Origin: Ferruginibacter sp.
GTDB lineage: Bacteria; Bacteroidota; Bacteroidia; Chitinophagales; Chitinophagaceae
Assembly: GCA_030157685.1 (NCBI GenBank)
Contig: JAOAUI010000441.1
Coordinates: forward strand, 1-36,131
DNA: 36,131 nt
Reading direction: 5' to 3'
Below are positions 22,796 through 30,791 of this stretch, in pieces. The position numbers and the translations under genes were made by a program. Position 1 is the stretch's first letter. Every line of letters begins with the position of its first letter. Below the pieces are notes generated by a model. It saw nothing but the letters and a program-made list of their open reading frames with translations. It made no database searches and was not told the DNA's origin.

Positions 22796-23926
22796 TTATC
22801 TGTTTATATACTCTAAAACTTTATTTACAATAAATGTTTGTTGTTCCTCGTCAAGTTCGGTATGAATGGGTAAAGAGATCACCCTTTCTGTTAACCAGTC
22901 TGTAACCGGTAAATTAAAATCGCTGCCACCAAATGCATCAAACATTTTTTGCCTGTGCGCCGGTACCGGGTAATAGATCATGGACGGTACACCCTGATCG
23001 GCTAAATACTGGTTCAAACCATCCCGGTCAACACCGTTTAAAGTTAAAGTGTATTGATGAAAAACGTGTTTATTATTGCCATCTCTAAACGGAATAGTTA
23101 TGAATTTATTTTCTGCAAAAGCCTGATCATAAAAATCAGCAGCTTTCCTGCGGGCAGCAATGTATTCGTCCAGGTGTTTTAGTTTAATATCCAGGATAGC
23201 CGCCTGCATGGCATCCAGCCTGCTGTTGCAGCCCACCACATCGTGGTAGTAGCGCTTGCTTTGGCCGTGAGATGCGATCATTCTTAATTTAGCCGCCAAC
23301 TCATCATCATCAGTAAACATAGCACCACCATCGCCAAATGCCCCCAGGTTTTTTGATGGATAAAAAGACGTACATCCGATTTGCCCGATACTGCCTGTCT
23401 TTTTTACTGTACCATCGCTGAAGGTGTAATCGTTGCCTATTGCCTGTGCATTATCTTCAATTACCGGTAAATTATGTTTTGCTGCAATGGCCATTATCTT
23501 TTCCATATCGGCCGCATGGCCATAAAGATGTACCGGTATAATGGCTTTTGTCTTGGGTGTGATGGCTTTTTCAATCGCTTCAGGATCTATACAAAATGTC
23601 TTGGGGTTTACTTCAACAAAAACCGGTTTAATGTTGAGCAAAGCTGCTACTTCAACCGTGGCAATATAAGTAAAGGAAGGAGTGATTACTTCATCGCCGG
23701 GTTGTAAACCCAGGGCCATCATGGCAATCTGCAAAGCATCGGTACCATTGGCGCAGGGAATACAATGCCTGCTGCCATGATATTTTGCAAGGTTTTCTGC
23801 AAAGTCATTTACTACTTTACCACCGATGAACATGGAACTTTCCATTACGGCTATTACAGCAGCATCTACTTCGGATTTAATTTTAAGGTATTGTGTTTTG
23901 GTATCAACCATTTGTAGGGGCCTCAT
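22796..23926 (-). CDS. DegT/DnrJ/EryC1/StrS-family sugar aminotransferase
   Basis: PLP enzyme that aminates a keto-sugar nucleotide. 376 residues: VESSMFIGG-like start (MESSMFIGGKVVNDFE-type), HCIPCANGTDALQIAMMALGLQPGDEVITPSFTYIAT, EDNAQAIG, and TSFYPSKNLGAFGDGGAMFT with the Schiff-base Lys. VGCNSRLDAMQAAIL and VPSMIYYPVPAH complete the signature. The last blocks resemble the WbpE/WlbC group that makes the 3-amino group of UDP-2,3-diacetamido uronic acids. That would fit the HexNAc dehydrogenase in this operon, but the oxidoreductase and acetyltransferase partners (WbpB, WbpD) are not present here. First gene of the operon. Confidence 0.88.
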   Translation of the reverse strand: MRPLQMVDTKTQYLKIKSEVDAAVIAVMESSMFIGGKVVNDFAENLAKYHGSRHCIPCANGTDALQIAMMALGLQPGDEVITPSFTYIATVEVAALLNIKPVFVEVNPKTFCIDPEAIEKAITPKTKAIIPVHLYGHAADMEKIMAIAAKHNLPVIEDNAQAIGNDYTFSDGTVKKTGSIGQIGCTSFYPSKNLGAFGDGGAMFTDDDELAAKLRMIASHGQSKRYYHDVVGCNSRLDAMQAAILDIKLKHLDEYIAARRKAADFYDQAFAENKFITIPFRDGNNKHVFHQYTLTLNGVDRDGLNQYLADQGVPSMIYYPVPAHRQKMFDAFGGSDFNLPVTDWLTERVISLPIHTELDEEQQTFIVNKVLEYINR

Positions 23927-23947
23927 AGTAAATTATTTTATGCGTCG

Positions 23948-23955
23948 CAAAGATA
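23948..23955 (-). promoter_or_regulatory. Candidate -7 box of the sugar-nucleotide operon
   Basis: On the minus strand TATCTTTG, identical to the mdh box, 21 bases before the DegT-family start. Correctly placed to drive the whole seven-gene operon; a -33 element is not clear. Confidence 0.55.
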
Positions 23956-24034
23956 AGGATTGCAGCAGGAATGAAGAATTTGTGATATGGGTAACTGCAA
24001 TTAAAAAATAGCCATTAGATTTGTTGAAACTTCG

Positions 24035-25306
24035 ATGCTGAGTAAATTTTTATATAACCTGTTTCTGTTGCTGTATTCATGCGGTATACGTGTTGCTGCT
24101 ATTGCCAACCCTAAAGCCAAAAAATGGCTCAATGGCCGCAAGGATATCTTCGCTTCAATCAACTCAAGACTCAAGACTCAAGACTCAAAACTAATTTGGA
24201 TGCATTGCGCCAGCCTTGGTGAATTTGAGCAGGGCAGGCCCTTGCTGGAAGAACTGAAATCAGCAAATCCGCAACAAAAAATTGTACTCACTTTTTTTTC
24301 TCCCTCTGGTTATGAAATGATGAAAGATTATAAAGGGGCTGATTTTGTTTTTTATCTGCCGATGGATTCGCAGGTGAATGCAGGAAAGTTTCTGGATGCA
24401 GTAAACCCTTCTTTGGTACTTTGGGTGAAATATGAATACTGGTTTTATTATCTCACCGAAATTAAGCAAAGAAATATTCCGACTGTTCTGGTATCTGGCA
24501 TATTCCGTAAAAATCAACCTTTTTTTAAATGGTATGGTGCTATCTGGAAAAAAATGCTGGAAAGTTTTACGCATTTTTTTGTGCAGAATGAAGAATCGCA
24601 GCAATTGCTTTCAACACTTGGTTTCACAAAAAATATAACCATGAATGGCGATACCCGCTTTGACAGGGTATTGGAAATTGCGGCACATTTTACACCCGTT
24701 ACCGGCATTGAAGAATTTTGCGGAGATAGCCCGGTAATTGTAGCCGGCAGCACCTGGGAAGAAGATGAAATAGAATTATTACATTTTGTAAACGTGAATA
24801 AACAGGTAAAATTTATTATTGCACCGCATGAAATTGATAAAACCAATTTAAAGGATGTGAAAGATGAATTTCCGGATTCAATATTCTATTCAGAATTGAA
24901 CAACTTACAACGGACGATGGACAACGGACAACCCAATGTTTTAATAATAGACAACATCGGCATGCTTTCCCGCCTGTATAAGTATGCAACTGTAACATTT
25001 GTTGGTGGCGGTTATGGGGCCGACGGAGTGCACAATGTTTTGGAAGCAGCAGTTTATGGCAAGCCGGTTGTATTTGGCCCGGTGTACGAAAAATTTTATG
25101 AAGCAATAGGATTGGTGAACAGCGGAGGAGCCGTTAGTATTGATGGTGGACCGGTTAAACTGGAAACTGTTTTAAATGGATTGCTCAATGATGAAACAGA
25201 AAGAACAAGAAGGGGAGAAGCTGCAGCACAATTTGTTAAGGGAAACGCCGGTGCCTCAAAAAAAATAATGAAGTTTATTCAGGAAAAACGCCTTTTAACC
25301 AGTTGA
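24035..25306 (+). CDS. waaA: 3-deoxy-D-manno-octulosonic acid transferase
   Basis: GT-B glycosyltransferase that adds Kdo from CMP-Kdo to lipid A precursor at the inner membrane. 423 residues: a membrane-anchoring N-terminus (MLSKFLYNLFLLLYSCGIRVAA), WMHCASLGEFEQGRPLLE with the conserved catalytic Glu, LWVKYEYWFYYL, VVAGSTWEEDE, FVGGGYGADGVHNVLEAAVYGKPVVFGP in the CMP-binding domain, and FYEAIGLVNSGGA. It carries two in-gene heptamer repeats in loops (about residues 43-52 and 290-300). A TAGATTTG box 11 bases before the start may be a promoter but is very close. Divergent from the sugar operon; its end overlaps the next convergent gene by 28 bp. Confidence 0.95.
   Translation: MLSKFLYNLFLLLYSCGIRVAAIANPKAKKWLNGRKDIFASINSRLKTQDSKLIWMHCASLGEFEQGRPLLEELKSANPQQKIVLTFFSPSGYEMMKDYKGADFVFYLPMDSQVNAGKFLDAVNPSLVLWVKYEYWFYYLTEIKQRNIPTVLVSGIFRKNQPFFKWYGAIWKKMLESFTHFFVQNEESQQLLSTLGFTKNITMNGDTRFDRVLEIAAHFTPVTGIEEFCGDSPVIVAGSTWEEDEIELLHFVNVNKQVKFIIAPHEIDKTNLKDVKDEFPDSIFYSELNNLQRTMDNGQPNVLIIDNIGMLSRLYKYATVTFVGGGYGADGVHNVLEAAVYGKPVVFGPVYEKFYEAIGLVNSGGAVSIDGGPVKLETVLNGLLNDETERTRRGEAAAQFVKGNAGASKKIMKFIQEKRLLTS
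24162..24189. repeat. In-gene heptamer repeat, first site in waaA
   Basis: Four in-phase copies of ACTCAAG, the last ending in A. They are read as the hydrophilic linker LKTQDSK between the N-terminal anchor and the conserved WMHCASLGEF block. Confidence 0.9.
24907..24934. repeat. In-gene heptamer repeat, second site in waaA
   Basis: Four in-phase units, ACAACGG, ACGATGG, ACAACGG, ACAACCC, read as QRTMDNGQPN in a loop before the strand VLIIDNIG. The repeat unit is unrelated to the first site, although the unit length is the same. Confidence 0.85.
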
Positions 25307-26028
25307 AAAAACTGCGCTACCATTTCATTGTTGCTATCCCAACCGTTTTTAACTTTCAACTCTCTTTGTATCCAGTATTCGGCTTCGGCAAAAATAGAAA
25401 AACTGTTGATGGTTTTAATGCTGCGTTCATAAGCCACTTCATCGCCACGGAATAATTCATTGATAAATAAAAAACGGTCGTTTACCCCAATGGCTTTTCT
25501 CAAATCCCTGATGGGAACTTCGGTTAAAGTATCGCCCAAATCTATTTTTGATTGTTTTAGTTTTTCATTAATGGATGCATGATTATTTGAAACAGCTTCA
25601 TTGATCTCTTTGGTCAGCTCTTCTTTTTCGGGCAGTGGCTTAAATTCCTGCTGGTGTGTAAGTGTGGGGATGTCTTCTTCCGGTTCAAAAATAATATGCG
25701 GCTTATTTTGAACACTTATCTGCTGCAGGGTTTCTGCATTCCGTTTAATTTCTTCCAGTTCGGCCTCTATTTCGGCTTCATCAACCTGTAAAATTTCAAC
25801 AATTCTTTCTTCCTGCACAGGCCCGGGCACGATTGCCGGAGATTCTTTAAGTACAGGATTCATATTAGATACGGTTACCACCACAGATTCACCTTCCAAA
25901 ACATGATGCTGCTGCAGGTGCAGTAATTCTGCCTGTAACATTTGAACGGTAAGCAACATTTGGTCTGCCGGGGCATTTTGTGCAAACTGGTCCTGTAATT
26001 TTTTTAGGAGTGTCTCCACTCTTTCCAT
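25279..26028 (-). CDS. Conserved-looking hypothetical protein with a C-terminal helical domain
   Basis: 249 residues, not recognised as a named family. The N-terminal half is charged and probably coiled coil or disordered (LLKKLQDQFAQ, MLLTVQMLQAELLHLQQHH, EAEIEAELEEIKRNAETLQQ). The last 80 residues look like a folded domain: DLRKAIGVNDRFLFINELFRGDEVAYERSIKTIN followed by FAEAEYWIQRELKVKNGW. I have an impression that this domain recurs in Bacteroidetes hypothetical proteins, which a search should test. No signal peptide or membrane segment. Its last codons overlap the 3' end of convergent waaA by 28 bases, an unusually deep overlap that encodes both C-termini. Confidence 0.75.
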   Translation of the reverse strand: MERVETLLKKLQDQFAQNAPADQMLLTVQMLQAELLHLQQHHVLEGESVVVTVSNMNPVLKESPAIVPGPVQEERIVEILQVDEAEIEAELEEIKRNAETLQQISVQNKPHIIFEPEEDIPTLTHQQEFKPLPEKEELTKEINEAVSNNHASINEKLKQSKIDLGDTLTEVPIRDLRKAIGVNDRFLFINELFRGDEVAYERSIKTINSFSIFAEAEYWIQRELKVKNGWDSNNEMVAQFFQLVKRRFS

Positions 26029-26038
26029 GATATTATTA

Positions 26039-26046
26039 TACTTTTG
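26039..26046 (+). promoter_or_regulatory. Possible -7 box of tdk
   Basis: TACTTTTG matches TAnnTTTG. The leader would be about 80 bases, longer than usual for this window; the divergent gene starts nearby. Confidence 0.25.
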
Positions 26047-26129
26047 ATGCCCATGCTTGAATGAGGCAACAGTTAAAAAAACAACAAAGCCCCCTAAGTT
26101 ACAAACTGATTTTTAAAAAAAATACTTAA

Positions 26130-26699
26130 ATGTTTATAGAACCCAATTTAAAAGGCGAAAGAAGAGGATGGATTGAAGTGATTTGCGGCAGTATGTTCAG
26201 TGGAAAAACGGAAGAACTGATACGCAGACTTAAGAGAGTAAAGATCGCTAATTTAAAAGTAGAGATATTTAAACCGGCCATTGATGTGCGTTACGACGAA
26301 ACGAAAATAGTGAGTCATGATACCAATGCTATACAATCTACTCCGGTTGATAGTTCACAAGCTATTTTGATATTGGCCCAGGGTGTAGATGTGGTGGGCA
26401 TTGACGAAGCCCAGTTTTTTGACGCAGAGATTGGAAATGTTTGCGAAGAACTGGCTAAAAAAGGTATCAGGGTGATTGTTGCCGGGCTGGATATGGATTA
26501 TTTGGGCAACCCTTTTGGCCAAATGCCAAACCTGCTTGCCAAGGCCGATTATATTACCAAACTGCACGCCATTTGCCAGGTATGTGGCAATATTGCCAAC
26601 ATCAGCTACCGCAAGGTAAAAACAGAGGGGCAGGTACTGCTGGGCGAAAAAGATGTGTACGAACCACGCTGCCGGACCTGTGCCCAGGTAAAAGATTAA
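26130..26699 (+). CDS. tdk: Thymidine kinase (type II)
   Basis: Phosphorylates thymidine in the salvage pathway. 189 residues: [21 protein letters not shown] is the P-loop (about residues 17-37), [11 protein letters not shown] the Walker B/DEAQ motif, and [16 protein letters not shown] the lasso region. The zinc site is CQVCG with EPRCRTC. Typical length and layout for bacterial tetrameric TK. ccmB follows after 17 bases on the same strand, so the two may share a transcript despite unrelated functions. Confidence 0.96.
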   Translation: MFIEPNLKGERRGWIEVICGSMFSGKTEELIRRLKRVKIANLKVEIFKPAIDVRYDETKIVSHDTNAIQSTPVDSSQAILILAQGVDVVGIDEAQFFDAEIGNVCEELAKKGIRVIVAGLDMDYLGNPFGQMPNLLAKADYITKLHAICQVCGNIANISYRKVKTEGQVLLGEKDVYEPRCRTCAQVKD

Positions 26700-26716
26700 A
26701 ACTTTAAAAAACTGCA

Positions 26717-27373
26717 ATGATTTCCAGAATATTTACGCTTTTACAAAAAGATGTTTTGCTTGAATTCAGGCAGAAGCATACTTTTTATGGCATACTGTTA
26801 TACATTGCCTCCACCATTTTTGTACTCTATTTATCTATTGACAGGCCCGATGCCAATGTATGGAACGGTTTATTCTGGACCATTCAATTGTTTATTTGTG
26901 TAAATGCCGTGGCCAAAAGTTTTTTGCAGGAAAGCAGGGGACGTATGCTCTATTTTTATTCTATTGCATCGCCGGTTGAGTTTATTGTGGCAAAAATGAT
27001 CTATAACCTGCTGCTCATGATGCTGATGAGCCTTTTGAGCCTGTTGCTTTTTGTTATTTTTTTAGATAACCCGATAAACAACAGCCTTTGGTTTGTTGGA
27101 ATTGTGGTTTTGGGAGGTGCCAGCATCAGTATTGTGTTTACATTAATGAGCGCCATTGCCGCCAAGGCCCAGCAAAATGCCGCACTGATAGCCATTTTAG
27201 GGTTTCCGGTAATACTGCCTCAACTATTATTATTAATGCGCCTGAGTAAAGCAGCTTTTGCTGAAGTTTTCAGGCAGGGGGCTGTAATGGAGCTTTCACT
27301 TTTGATAATTGGCCTTGATATTTTGGTTATTGCAATGGCGGTAATTTTGTTTCCTTACTTATGGAAGGACTAA
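26717..27373 (+). CDS. ccmB: Heme exporter protein CcmB
   Basis: Membrane subunit of the CcmABCD system that loads heme onto CcmE for cytochrome c maturation. 218 residues with six hydrophobic segments. ISRIFTLLQKDVLLEFRQKHTFYGILLY at the start is typical of the family. FWTIQLFICVNAVAKSFLQESRGRMLYFYSIASP and the segment ending ALIAILGFPVILPQLLLLMRLS are also typical. The ATPase CcmA is not adjacent, so it must lie elsewhere. ccmC and a ccmD-like gene follow. Confidence 0.93.
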   Translation: MISRIFTLLQKDVLLEFRQKHTFYGILLYIASTIFVLYLSIDRPDANVWNGLFWTIQLFICVNAVAKSFLQESRGRMLYFYSIASPVEFIVAKMIYNLLLMMLMSLLSLLLFVIFLDNPINNSLWFVGIVVLGGASISIVFTLMSAIAAKAQQNAALIAILGFPVILPQLLLLMRLSKAAFAEVFRQGAVMELSLLIIGLDILVIAMAVILFPYLWKD

Positions 27374-27418
27374 GATAAAAAACCGATATATTTTTTAATT
27401 CTTTGTATTCGTTTCCCC

Positions 27419-27426
27419 TAACTTTG
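27419..27426 (+). promoter_or_regulatory. Candidate -7 box upstream of ccmC
   Basis: TAACTTTG matches TAnnTTTG, 22 bases before the TTG start of ccmC, in the 75-bp gap behind ccmB. It could give ccmCD its own promoter. Confidence 0.45.
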
Positions 27427-27448
27427 AGGCTCTTAAAAATTTCTTTTT

Positions 27449-28156
27449 TTGAAGAAAAACTGGTGGAAAATATTATCCTTTCTTTTGTTGGTCTACACGG
27501 TTGTGGGAGGTTTCTTAATGGACGTTCCCCGTTTATTTATTTTAAATGAAACCATACGTAACCTGTATTTTCATGTTTGCATGTGGTTTGGTATGATGAT
27601 CCTATTTGGTACCAGTTTTGTGTACAGCATTAAATACCTAAGGGGTTTCAGCTTACGCAACGATATTTTTGCACATAATTTTGCAGCCATAGGTTCGTTT
27701 TTTGGCATATTGGGTTATGCCACCGGAACCATCTGGGCCAATTATACCTGGGTTACCGACCAAAGCCAGTCGCTGGGAAGTATTTTAAAAGAACCAAAAC
27801 TTATTGGCGCTGCCATTGCCTTATTAATTTACGGAGCCTATTTTGTTTTACGTGGCTCATTTACCGATATGGATAAGAAAGCAAGAGTAAGTGCGGTGTA
27901 TAATATTTTTGCATTTGCTATGTTGTTCCCAAGTATCTGGATTATCCCCCGTTTAGTTGGCAGCCTGCATCCGGGAGCACCTGGCAGCGAAAGCGGCAAC
28001 CCTGCCTTAAATTTTAAAGATATAGACAGCCGGTTGAGAATGATTTTTTACCCCGCAATAATTGGATGGACATTGCTGGGTGTATGGATAGCTACATTAA
28101 AAATACGGTTACAATTATTTAAAGATAAAACTTTGCTAAATGAAAAAGATAGTTAG
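27449..28156 (+). CDS. ccmC: Cytochrome c biogenesis protein CcmC (CcsA/HemX-like)
   Basis: Multi-pass membrane protein that presents heme to CcmE. 235 residues, start codon TTG, six hydrophobic segments. RNLYFHVCMWFGMMILFG includes the conserved first heme-ligand His. SLHPGAPGSESGNPAL near the end carries the second His in its usual SLHPG context. The tryptophan-rich heme-binding motif between them is reduced: IWANYTWVTDQSQ lacks the expected WxWD run. ccmD overlaps its 3' end by 17 bases. No ccmE or ccmF is found downstream in this window. Confidence 0.9.
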   Translation: MKKNWWKILSFLLLVYTVVGGFLMDVPRLFILNETIRNLYFHVCMWFGMMILFGTSFVYSIKYLRGFSLRNDIFAHNFAAIGSFFGILGYATGTIWANYTWVTDQSQSLGSILKEPKLIGAAIALLIYGAYFVLRGSFTDMDKKARVSAVYNIFAFAMLFPSIWIIPRLVGSLHPGAPGSESGNPALNFKDIDSRLRMIFYPAIIGWTLLGVWIATLKIRLQLFKDKTLLNEKDS

Positions 28157-28361
28157 AAGTTTGTGGTTGATGGTTTGTGGTTTATTGTGCAGCAGCATAT
28201 TATTTGCACAGGATGCAAAGCCCGAAATGGCAGATGTAATGCGGAGCAATGGAAAAATTTATGTGGTAGTAACAGTTTGCCTGACTATTTTAATTGGCTT
28301 ATTTATTTATGTTTTTATTGTAGATAGAAAAATAAGCAGGCTGGAGAAAGGAAAAGATTAA
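28140..28361 (+). CDS. ccmD: CcmD-family small membrane protein
   Basis: 73 residues with a signal-peptide-like N-terminus (SLWLMVCGLLCSSILFAQ) and one membrane segment (VVVTVCLTILIGLFIYVFIV) ending in the basic DRKISRLEKGK. This matches the small CcmD proteins of Bacteroidetes that hold CcmABC and CcmE together. The start overlaps ccmC by 17 bases. Assignment rests on size, topology and position rather than strong motifs. Confidence 0.75.
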   Translation: MKKIVRSLWLMVCGLLCSSILFAQDAKPEMADVMRSNGKIYVVVTVCLTILIGLFIYVFIVDRKISRLEKGKD

Positions 28362-28390
28362 TCCGGAGGATTGTTGCGTATTGATCAAAA

Positions 28391-28490
28391 TGTACAAGAG
28401 TGCGACGCCAATGAAGTTGAATGATGGTAATTTGCCGGGTTCAAAAAAATTGCCCCGTAGCATGAGATGCTTCGTTCCTCAGCATGACAG
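28391..28490. repeat. Composite dispersed intergenic element, copy 1
   Basis: TGTACAAGAGTGC at 28391 is followed 73 bases later by GAGATGCTTCGT...CCTCAGCATGAC (28464-28490). The same two modules recur in the same order at 35706 and 35839. It fills the gap between ccmD and gdhA. The ORF called across it in the track is an artefact. Confidence 0.75.
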
Positions 28491-28574
28491 AAAAGTGAAT
28501 ACTGCCAGCTATGAACTATTAACGAATAACGATTTACTCTTTCAAATAACGATTGCTAATATAAAAACAATTTT

Positions 28575-29996
28575 ATGAGTGCTAACCAGCCATACAGCTT
28601 TTTCCACAGTGTGGAGAGAAGCTTTGACAAAGCGGCCAAATTTACAAAATGGGATTTGGGAATTTTAGAACAGATTAAAGCATGCAACAGTGTTTACCAG
28701 ATGCGTTTTCCGGTTAAGCGTGATGATGGAAGTATTGAAGTAATTGAGGCTTACCGTGTACAACACAGTCACCACAAAGCGCCATGTAAGGGCGGTATCC
28801 GTTTCAGCGATGAAGTAAACCAGGATGAAGTAATGGCATTGGCCAGTTTGATGACCTACAAATGTGCCATTGTAAATGTGCCTTTTGGAGGTGGTAAGGG
28901 CGGTATTAAAATTAATCCACGTAAATACAGCGAGTACGAACTGGAAAAAATCACCCGTCGTTACACTTCAGAATTAGTTAAGAAAAATTTCATTGGCCCG
29001 GGCATTGATGTACCGGCTCCCGATTACGGTACCGGATCAAGAGAAATGGCATGGATCGTTGATACCTATGCTTCATTAAAGCCAGGCGAAATTGATGCTG
29101 CCGGTTGTGTAACCGGTAAGCCGGTAACACAGGGTGGTGTACGTGGCCGTACAGAAGCAACCGGCCTGGGTGTTTTCTTTGGTATACGTGAAGTGTGTAA
29201 CATGCCTGATGTGATGGAGAAGCAGGGGCTGAGTGTGGGTGTTGAAGGAAAAACAGTAGTGGTGCAGGGTATGGGTAATGTGGGTTTTTATTGCTCTAAA
29301 TTTTTTCGTGAGCATGGTGCCAAAGTGGTGGCCATTGCTGAATACGAAGGAGCGATATATAAAGCTGATGGTTTAAATGAAGAAGAAGTATTTGCACACC
29401 GCAAAGCAACCGGATCTATTTTAAATTTCCCCGGCGCTACCAACCTGGCTAAAAATACCGATGCACTGGAACTGGAATGTGATATTTTAATTCCGGCGGC
29501 ATTGGAAAATGTTATTAATGGCGAAAATGCACCAAGGATAAAAGCAAAGATCATTGGCGAAGCTGCTAATGGCCCTTGTACACCTGAGGCAGATGAAATA
29601 TTTGCACAAAAAGGAATTTTATGTGTGCCCGATATGTACCTGAATGCGGGTGGTGTTACGGTAAGTTATTTTGAGTGGCTGAAAAATTTAAGCCACGTTC
29701 GTTATGGCCGTATGGAAAAACGCTTTACTGAAAACCTGAACTCACATATTTTAGGACAGATAGAAGAGCTGAGTGGAAAAAAAGTGAGTCAAAAAGAAAA
29801 AGAATTCATCATGCACGGGCCAGATGAAGTAGACCTGGTACATAGCGGATTGGAAGAAACCATGATTGCAGCAACCAGAGAGATCATGGATATCTGGAAA
29901 AATAATCCTGAAATTCCTGACATGCGTACGGCTGCTTATGTAAGCGCCATCAATAAAGTTGCTATCAGTTACAGCGAGTTGGGTATTTTTCCATAA
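28575..29996 (+). CDS. gdhA: Glutamate dehydrogenase (Glu/Leu/Phe/Val family)
   Basis: Reversible oxidative deamination of glutamate linking carbon and nitrogen metabolism. 473 residues: HKAPCKGGIRFSD with substrate Lys72, SLMTYKCAIVNVPFGGGKGGI with catalytic-region Lys96 and Lys108, and APDYGTGSREMAW with the catalytic Asp. VVVQGMGNVGFYCSKFF is the NAD(P)-binding motif. Longer than the usual 420-residue hexamer by about 50 residues, mostly in the C-terminal part (EELSGKKVSQKEKEFIMHGPDE). Cofactor is not certain. Monocistronic with its own terminator. Confidence 0.93.
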   Translation: MSANQPYSFFHSVERSFDKAAKFTKWDLGILEQIKACNSVYQMRFPVKRDDGSIEVIEAYRVQHSHHKAPCKGGIRFSDEVNQDEVMALASLMTYKCAIVNVPFGGGKGGIKINPRKYSEYELEKITRRYTSELVKKNFIGPGIDVPAPDYGTGSREMAWIVDTYASLKPGEIDAAGCVTGKPVTQGGVRGRTEATGLGVFFGIREVCNMPDVMEKQGLSVGVEGKTVVVQGMGNVGFYCSKFFREHGAKVVAIAEYEGAIYKADGLNEEEVFAHRKATGSILNFPGATNLAKNTDALELECDILIPAALENVINGENAPRIKAKIIGEAANGPCTPEADEIFAQKGILCVPDMYLNAGGVTVSYFEWLKNLSHVRYGRMEKRFTENLNSHILGQIEELSGKKVSQKEKEFIMHGPDEVDLVHSGLEETMIAATREIMDIWKNNPEIPDMRTAAYVSAINKVAISYSELGIFP

Positions 29997-30018
29997 ACTG
30001 TTTTTGATTCAAATATTA

Positions 30019-30054
30019 AATTGCATCCCGCCACTGGCAGGATGCAATTTTTTT
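30019..30054 (+). terminator. Intrinsic terminator of gdhA
   Basis: AATTGCATCC and GGATGCAATT form a 10-bp stem with an inner GCC/GGC pairing, followed by a run of seven T. It lies 22 bases behind the gdhA stop. The A-rich left flank lets it act for the convergent gene too. Confidence 0.9.
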
Positions 30055-30075
30055 ATAGGGAACGGTTAGTGAACT

Positions 30076-30468
30076 TTATAGTTTAACTACGTTCATTTGT
30101 TCTGTGACTTGCCTGTTAATCTGATAGCTAACAGTTTGGCCTGATTTCTTGCCGGTGATCTCAAATTTTAAAACTGCATCACCCAGGTCATCTGTGTTCA
30201 GTAAAAATTGTTTTGAAAAAGTTTCGCCTTTAAGATCGGCATTGTAAAACACAACACCCGATTCATCAGTTATGATGATGTTGAATACATTTTCATCTTT
30301 TGAACCAGAGAAGTTTAACTGAATAAGCGGCTGGTTCTTAAAAGTGCCGGCATACTTCAGTTCTACAGGAAGTGCAGGGTTTAAAGTTGCAGTGTCGGCA
30401 GCATTTACCTGCATAAAGTTAATGACCGAAAAAATGGCGATTGCAAAGATTGTTTTGATCTGTTTCAT
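30076..30468 (-). CDS. Secreted hypothetical protein
   Basis: 130 residues with a signal peptide (MKQIKTIFAIAIFSVINFMQVNA). The mature part is predicted all-beta: LPVELKYAGTFKNQPLIQLNFSG, NVFNIIITDESGVVFYNADLKGETFSKQF and AVLKFEITGKKSGQTVSYQ. This pattern resembles small periplasmic beta-sandwich proteins common in Chitinophagaceae, but I do not recognise a named domain. No sorting domain is present, so it should stay in the periplasm or membrane. Convergent with gdhA. Confidence 0.7.
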   Translation of the reverse strand: MKQIKTIFAIAIFSVINFMQVNAADTATLNPALPVELKYAGTFKNQPLIQLNFSGSKDENVFNIIITDESGVVFYNADLKGETFSKQFLLNTDDLGDAVLKFEITGKKSGQTVSYQINRQVTEQMNVVKL

Positions 30469-30791
30469 AAAGTTTAATTTAATGGTTACTAATAGTTATT
30501 GTTTAAAAAAATTAATAGTAAACAATCGGATTTTTTTTCAGGTAGCAAATAAAAGTTAAAGAGACGGGGCAGATCCGCTGTTGTTGCAATAAACAGGTTG
30601 TTAATTGCTTTGATGATGTAAAAGTAGAACCGTTTATCGGCGTTTACAAACCAATGTACTACCCAGACTGATTCACCCAACAGGCATACTGCAGGCTGAA
30701 ACAACTGTTAATAAAGGGTTTAGGAGAAATTATTGTATGACAGCCAACATGTTTTTTAGTAAAGGATACAAACTGAGGCTTAACGTTTAGT
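30469..30791. other. Gene-free stretch with one weak hairpin
   Basis: No ORF here looks real. ATTGTTTA (30498-30505) and TAAACAAT (30519-30526) form an 8-bp stem with a 13-base loop, followed by CGGA and a T-run. It looks like a terminator in the forward direction, although no forward gene precedes it. The rest shows no recognisable element. Confidence 0.4.

Noticed and set aside
28381-28578. 65-codon forward ORF between ccmD and gdhA
   Set aside because: It translates a dispersed intergenic element and overlaps the gdhA start; the peptide has no protein-like features.
30498-30538. Forward terminator in the 30.5 kb gap
   Set aside because: The stem is AT-only and no forward gene ends upstream after the gdhA terminator; kept only as a note in the gap entry.
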